This document shows, piece after piece, positions 61,960 through 64,000 of a stretch of DNA of 64,000 bases. The DNA lies in the NCBI GenBank assembly GCA_940337035.1, contig OW679202.1, forward strand, positions 52,097,763 through 52,161,762, given 5' to 3'. How positions within the stretch are numbered: position 1 is the first letter of the stretch; each line of letters begins with the position of its first letter. The notes beneath the pieces were generated by a model that worked only from the letters and a program-made list of their open reading frames with translations, ran no database searches and was not told the DNA's origin. The position numbers were made by a program, and so were the translations under genes. This DNA comes from Agriotes lineatus. Lineage: Eukaryota; Arthropoda; Insecta; Coleoptera; Elateridae.

Positions 61960-62515
61960 ATCAGAGTTTAAAATGTTTTTTATGTTTAGTTGGTTTGAAT
62001 TGTGCAGTTTCTCGCACTTCTTACAAGCACTTTTTAAAGATTTGGCTCTTATCCGAGCAGTTACATCATGAAAAGCCCTGGGCACTCGTGAGTGTATTTG
62101 TATGAACACTCTCGTGCATTCCTCGGGTACAATCGAAGGTTGCCAGTTCATAACACCATTTTGCACTTTTAGGATTACATCCAGTAGATTCCAAAAGTCT
62201 CCTCTGCCTCTGTCCATATCAGGAACTCTGAGCTTTACCATGTTCCTAGCTTCGAGACATTATCTGTTAGAAGTTTTCTTTGGCTTGTGTTTTAACTGCA
62301 GTCTTTGTATACTTCCTTGTTTTCTTAGTGTCTTGTTTTTTACTGATAGTGTTTATTCCGTCTTTGCTTTCATTTGATTCGTTGCCTAATCCTTCATGAT
62401 ATTGAATAGGTTGCTCTGGTTCAGTAGTGTTCTTCTTGGGCCTCATCAGTGTGTAAAGTTTCGGATAGTCCTTCAAGGTCTTCTTCTCTGTGAATTTTCT
62501 AAACGGCTTCACTTC
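61960..62515 (-). pseudogene. C-terminal part of a Ginger/KRBA2-like integrase
   Basis: The first frame (62512-62267) is a charged linker (FTEKKTLKDYPKLYTLMRPK ... KKTRKYTKTAVKTQAKENF). The next, 62241-61942, opens with MVKLRVPDMDRGRGDFWNLL, which matches the V-x-V-P-x-V-D-R-G-x-x-D-P-R-N-L-L block found after the integrase core in Ginger-type transposons and KRBA2/SCAND3-like proteins. At about 62065 one frame reads QGFS*CNCSDKSQIFKKC, and the next frame CKKCEKLHNSNQ, together resembling the cysteine-rich CXC tail (G-F/Y-x-x-C-x-C ... C-x-C-K-K-x-x-x-L-C-N-S-x-C-H). Most cysteines are lost. The DDE core is absent. The family assignment rests on remembered motifs. Confidence 0.6.
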
Positions 62516-62879
62516 TTGACCAACTGCGTAAAATGCCAGTTTAGGAGAACAAGGATTTGCTTTGGAATATGAATTCCTAGATTGCTTAGCTCAAGAGAAT
62601 CATTTATTTATAAATGCGATCAGGTATTTGCCTCCGTAAAGATTGTCAAAGATTTTTAAAGAGCGAAGAAATGGATAGGTGAGTCCGCACCTCCATTGTG
62701 AATATCAACAGAAAGCAAGAGCAGAATAAGTTGCATTTAATACTTAGTGATCTTCTTCTTCTTCCTATTACATATAGGTCAGTGGCCTGTTTTAACCAAA
62801 AAGTGGGTAGGTGGCTAGCCATGCTCACAGAAAGTGAGGAAGAGTTGCCTTGTTTAGGTGTCAACGACTAGCAGAGGTA

Positions 62880-62950
62880 TTGGCGTGGTAGCCGGGGAGC
62901 GTAAGATTTTTAAAATCCTTCTAGGGCCCACCGGGATTTGAACCTGGGCT
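62880..62950 (+). mobile_element. tRNA-like SINE fragment
   Basis: TTGGCGTGGTAGCCGGGGAG resembles an A-box region and GGGATTTGAACCTGGG a B box about 40 bp on. Read from the other strand, the B box GGTTCAAATCC is a perfect consensus match, so orientation is unsure. No cloverleaf closes, so it is not a working tRNA. Confidence 0.45.
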
Positions 62951-62959
62951 GATCACTAG

Positions 62960-63550
62960 CAATAATTAATATTTCAGGACGAAAACAAGTGACACTGCAA
63001 CTAATGTTCTTCTGAAAAATTAAATGCAATAAAACATTTTAAATAATCCATTACATGCTCTCTGTCGATAATCCGTGATGATTGAAACGATTGGCCGAAG
63101 AAAAATGTACAATCTCAGACCCAACAAAATAAGCTTCATAAGTTAAAACACGTATAAAACAAAATTACACGCGATTTTACCATTCTTATCATGAAGCAGG
63201 AATCCAGTTACTGGAAAATTTGATAAATTGAAGGACAAAAAGTTGAAAATGTATTACTTTGACTAACGCCCCTTGGAAAGTATTTCTATTTACAGTTAAA
63301 TTAGTGGTAAACATAATTTATCACGTTTATCTACAGTGATTGGTAATTATATATAATTAATGGTACTCATTCACAATTACCAAATTTAGGACTTTTACTG
63401 TTAACAACTGCACTGATGGGGTATTGTTAAATTTCTAAAATATGACTGTAGCGAACTCGTCCAAGCCATACACGACATCTTTCGTGGTTGTAAACTGCGA
63501 ATAATGCATGTGCTTTAATATATTGTTTTGAAGATCAATCGACTCGTTAG
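62960..63550. other. AT-rich stretch without recognisable gene
   Basis: Nothing is seen beyond short chance frames. The same holds for 63740-64000. Confidence 0.5.
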
Positions 63551-63552
63551 TC

Positions 63553-63682
63553 GAGTTTCGCCTCTGGTGTGGTTTACACGCTGATTTACCGTGCTCTTCT
63601 ATCCCTTTCCTTGGAAAGAGTTTCGCCTCTGGCGTGGTTAACACGTTGAGTTACCGTGCTCTTTTGCCTTTTCCTCCTGATG
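63553..63682 (+). repeat. Two 65-bp tandem units
   Basis: GAGTTTCGCCTCTGG(T/C)GTGG starts at 63553 and again at 63618. Both units continue with TT(T/A)ACACG, TTACCGTGCTCTT and a pyrimidine-rich end, at about 80 per cent identity. Confidence 0.85.
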
Positions 63683-63728
63683 AAGCCCCTTACGAAAGTG
63701 GGAGAAACGTTGAGTCCTTCGACCTCAA
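63677..63728 (+). ncRNA. Hammerhead-ribozyme-like motif, degenerate
   Basis: CTGATGA (63677-63683) is followed by a possible stem II (CCCCTT with AGTGGG, one mismatch) and GAGAAAC (63702-63708). A possible stem III (GTTGA with TCGAC) comes next, then CTC as a candidate cleavage triplet. Penelope-like elements and retrozymes carry such motifs in their terminal repeats. Stem I does not form convincingly, so activity is unlikely. Confidence 0.3.
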
Positions 63729-64000
63729 TAATGACACGGCCCAATCCCAGAAGTAGTTTTTTACTTAATGACAATGGCCGTGAAAGTCTTCGAAATTATC
63801 TGGTGAGGTATATTTTCTGTTCAAAATACATTAAAATACTATTAAGAAGGGTTGTTTGTAATGTAATTATGGTTCCATGTGAACCATACTATCACAAAAG
63901 TACTTTTTCAGAAACTAGATTGTGTGCTTTCTATGAAAACGGTTAGGTATATTTTTCCAAAATATTCCTAGAAGTAACCTACAATAAAATAGGCAAATAG

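Overview
The window looks like AT-rich, gene-poor nuclear DNA of an arthropod, most probably an insect. The evidence is its repeat content: decayed copies of Jockey-type, CR1-like and RTE-like non-LTR retrotransposons, a BEL/Pao element, a Tc1/mariner-superfamily (IS630-like) transposase of an insect-type family, a tRNA-like SINE and a MITE with TA target duplications. The order of insect cannot be told from this. I found no intact host gene, no rRNA or functional tRNA gene and no CRISPR array. Almost every recognisable coding stretch is a transposon relic broken by stops and frameshifts. The protein matches were made by eye from remembered family motifs, not by a search.

Layout. Positions 1-5248 and 20928-28060 form a very long inverted repeat, diverged by a few per cent with many small indels. 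Its outer part is the endonuclease/early-RT part of one LINE. Its inner ~4 kb is non-coding. The right arm alone carries a 1.85-kb insertion (26057-27907) with TG...CA ends and a GTAA duplication, probably a solo LTR. The ~15.7-kb spacer holds LINE relics at 6.3, 9.5-10.4, 10.5-11.6 and 14.9-16.0 kb, and an unrecognised, GC-richer gene fragment (20256-20731) that ends at a 100-N assembly gap less than 100 bp from the right arm.

From 28 to 47 kb there are a LINE RT (30.0-31.0 kb), a transposase (32.4-33.3 kb), a 387-bp MITE (35864-36250), a LINE of about 2.1 kb (38.0-40.1 kb) and the C-terminal part of an element with a zinc-knuckle/restriction-like endonuclease signature (43.7-44.5 kb). The 38-kb LINE is interrupted by about 240 bp that encode an uninterrupted, bacterial-looking reading frame.

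From 47 kb to the end there are a tRNA-like SINE flanked by inverted copies of one sequence, short tandem repeats, two more LINE relics (52.0-52.9 and 53.7-54.6 kb), a BEL/Pao relic (59.1-61.1 kb, minus strand), the tail of a Ginger/KRBA2-like integrase (62.0-62.5 kb, minus strand), a second tRNA-like sequence and a 65-bp tandem repeat that runs into a hammerhead-ribozyme-like motif.

The genes do not form a pathway. The window records repeated insertion, inversion and decay of mobile DNA. The points most worth checking are the origin of the large inverted repeat (real duplication or assembly/haplotype artefact), the bacterial-like fragment inside a LINE, and the CUGANGA-stem-GAAAC-like structures at 46.8-47.1 and 63.7 kb.
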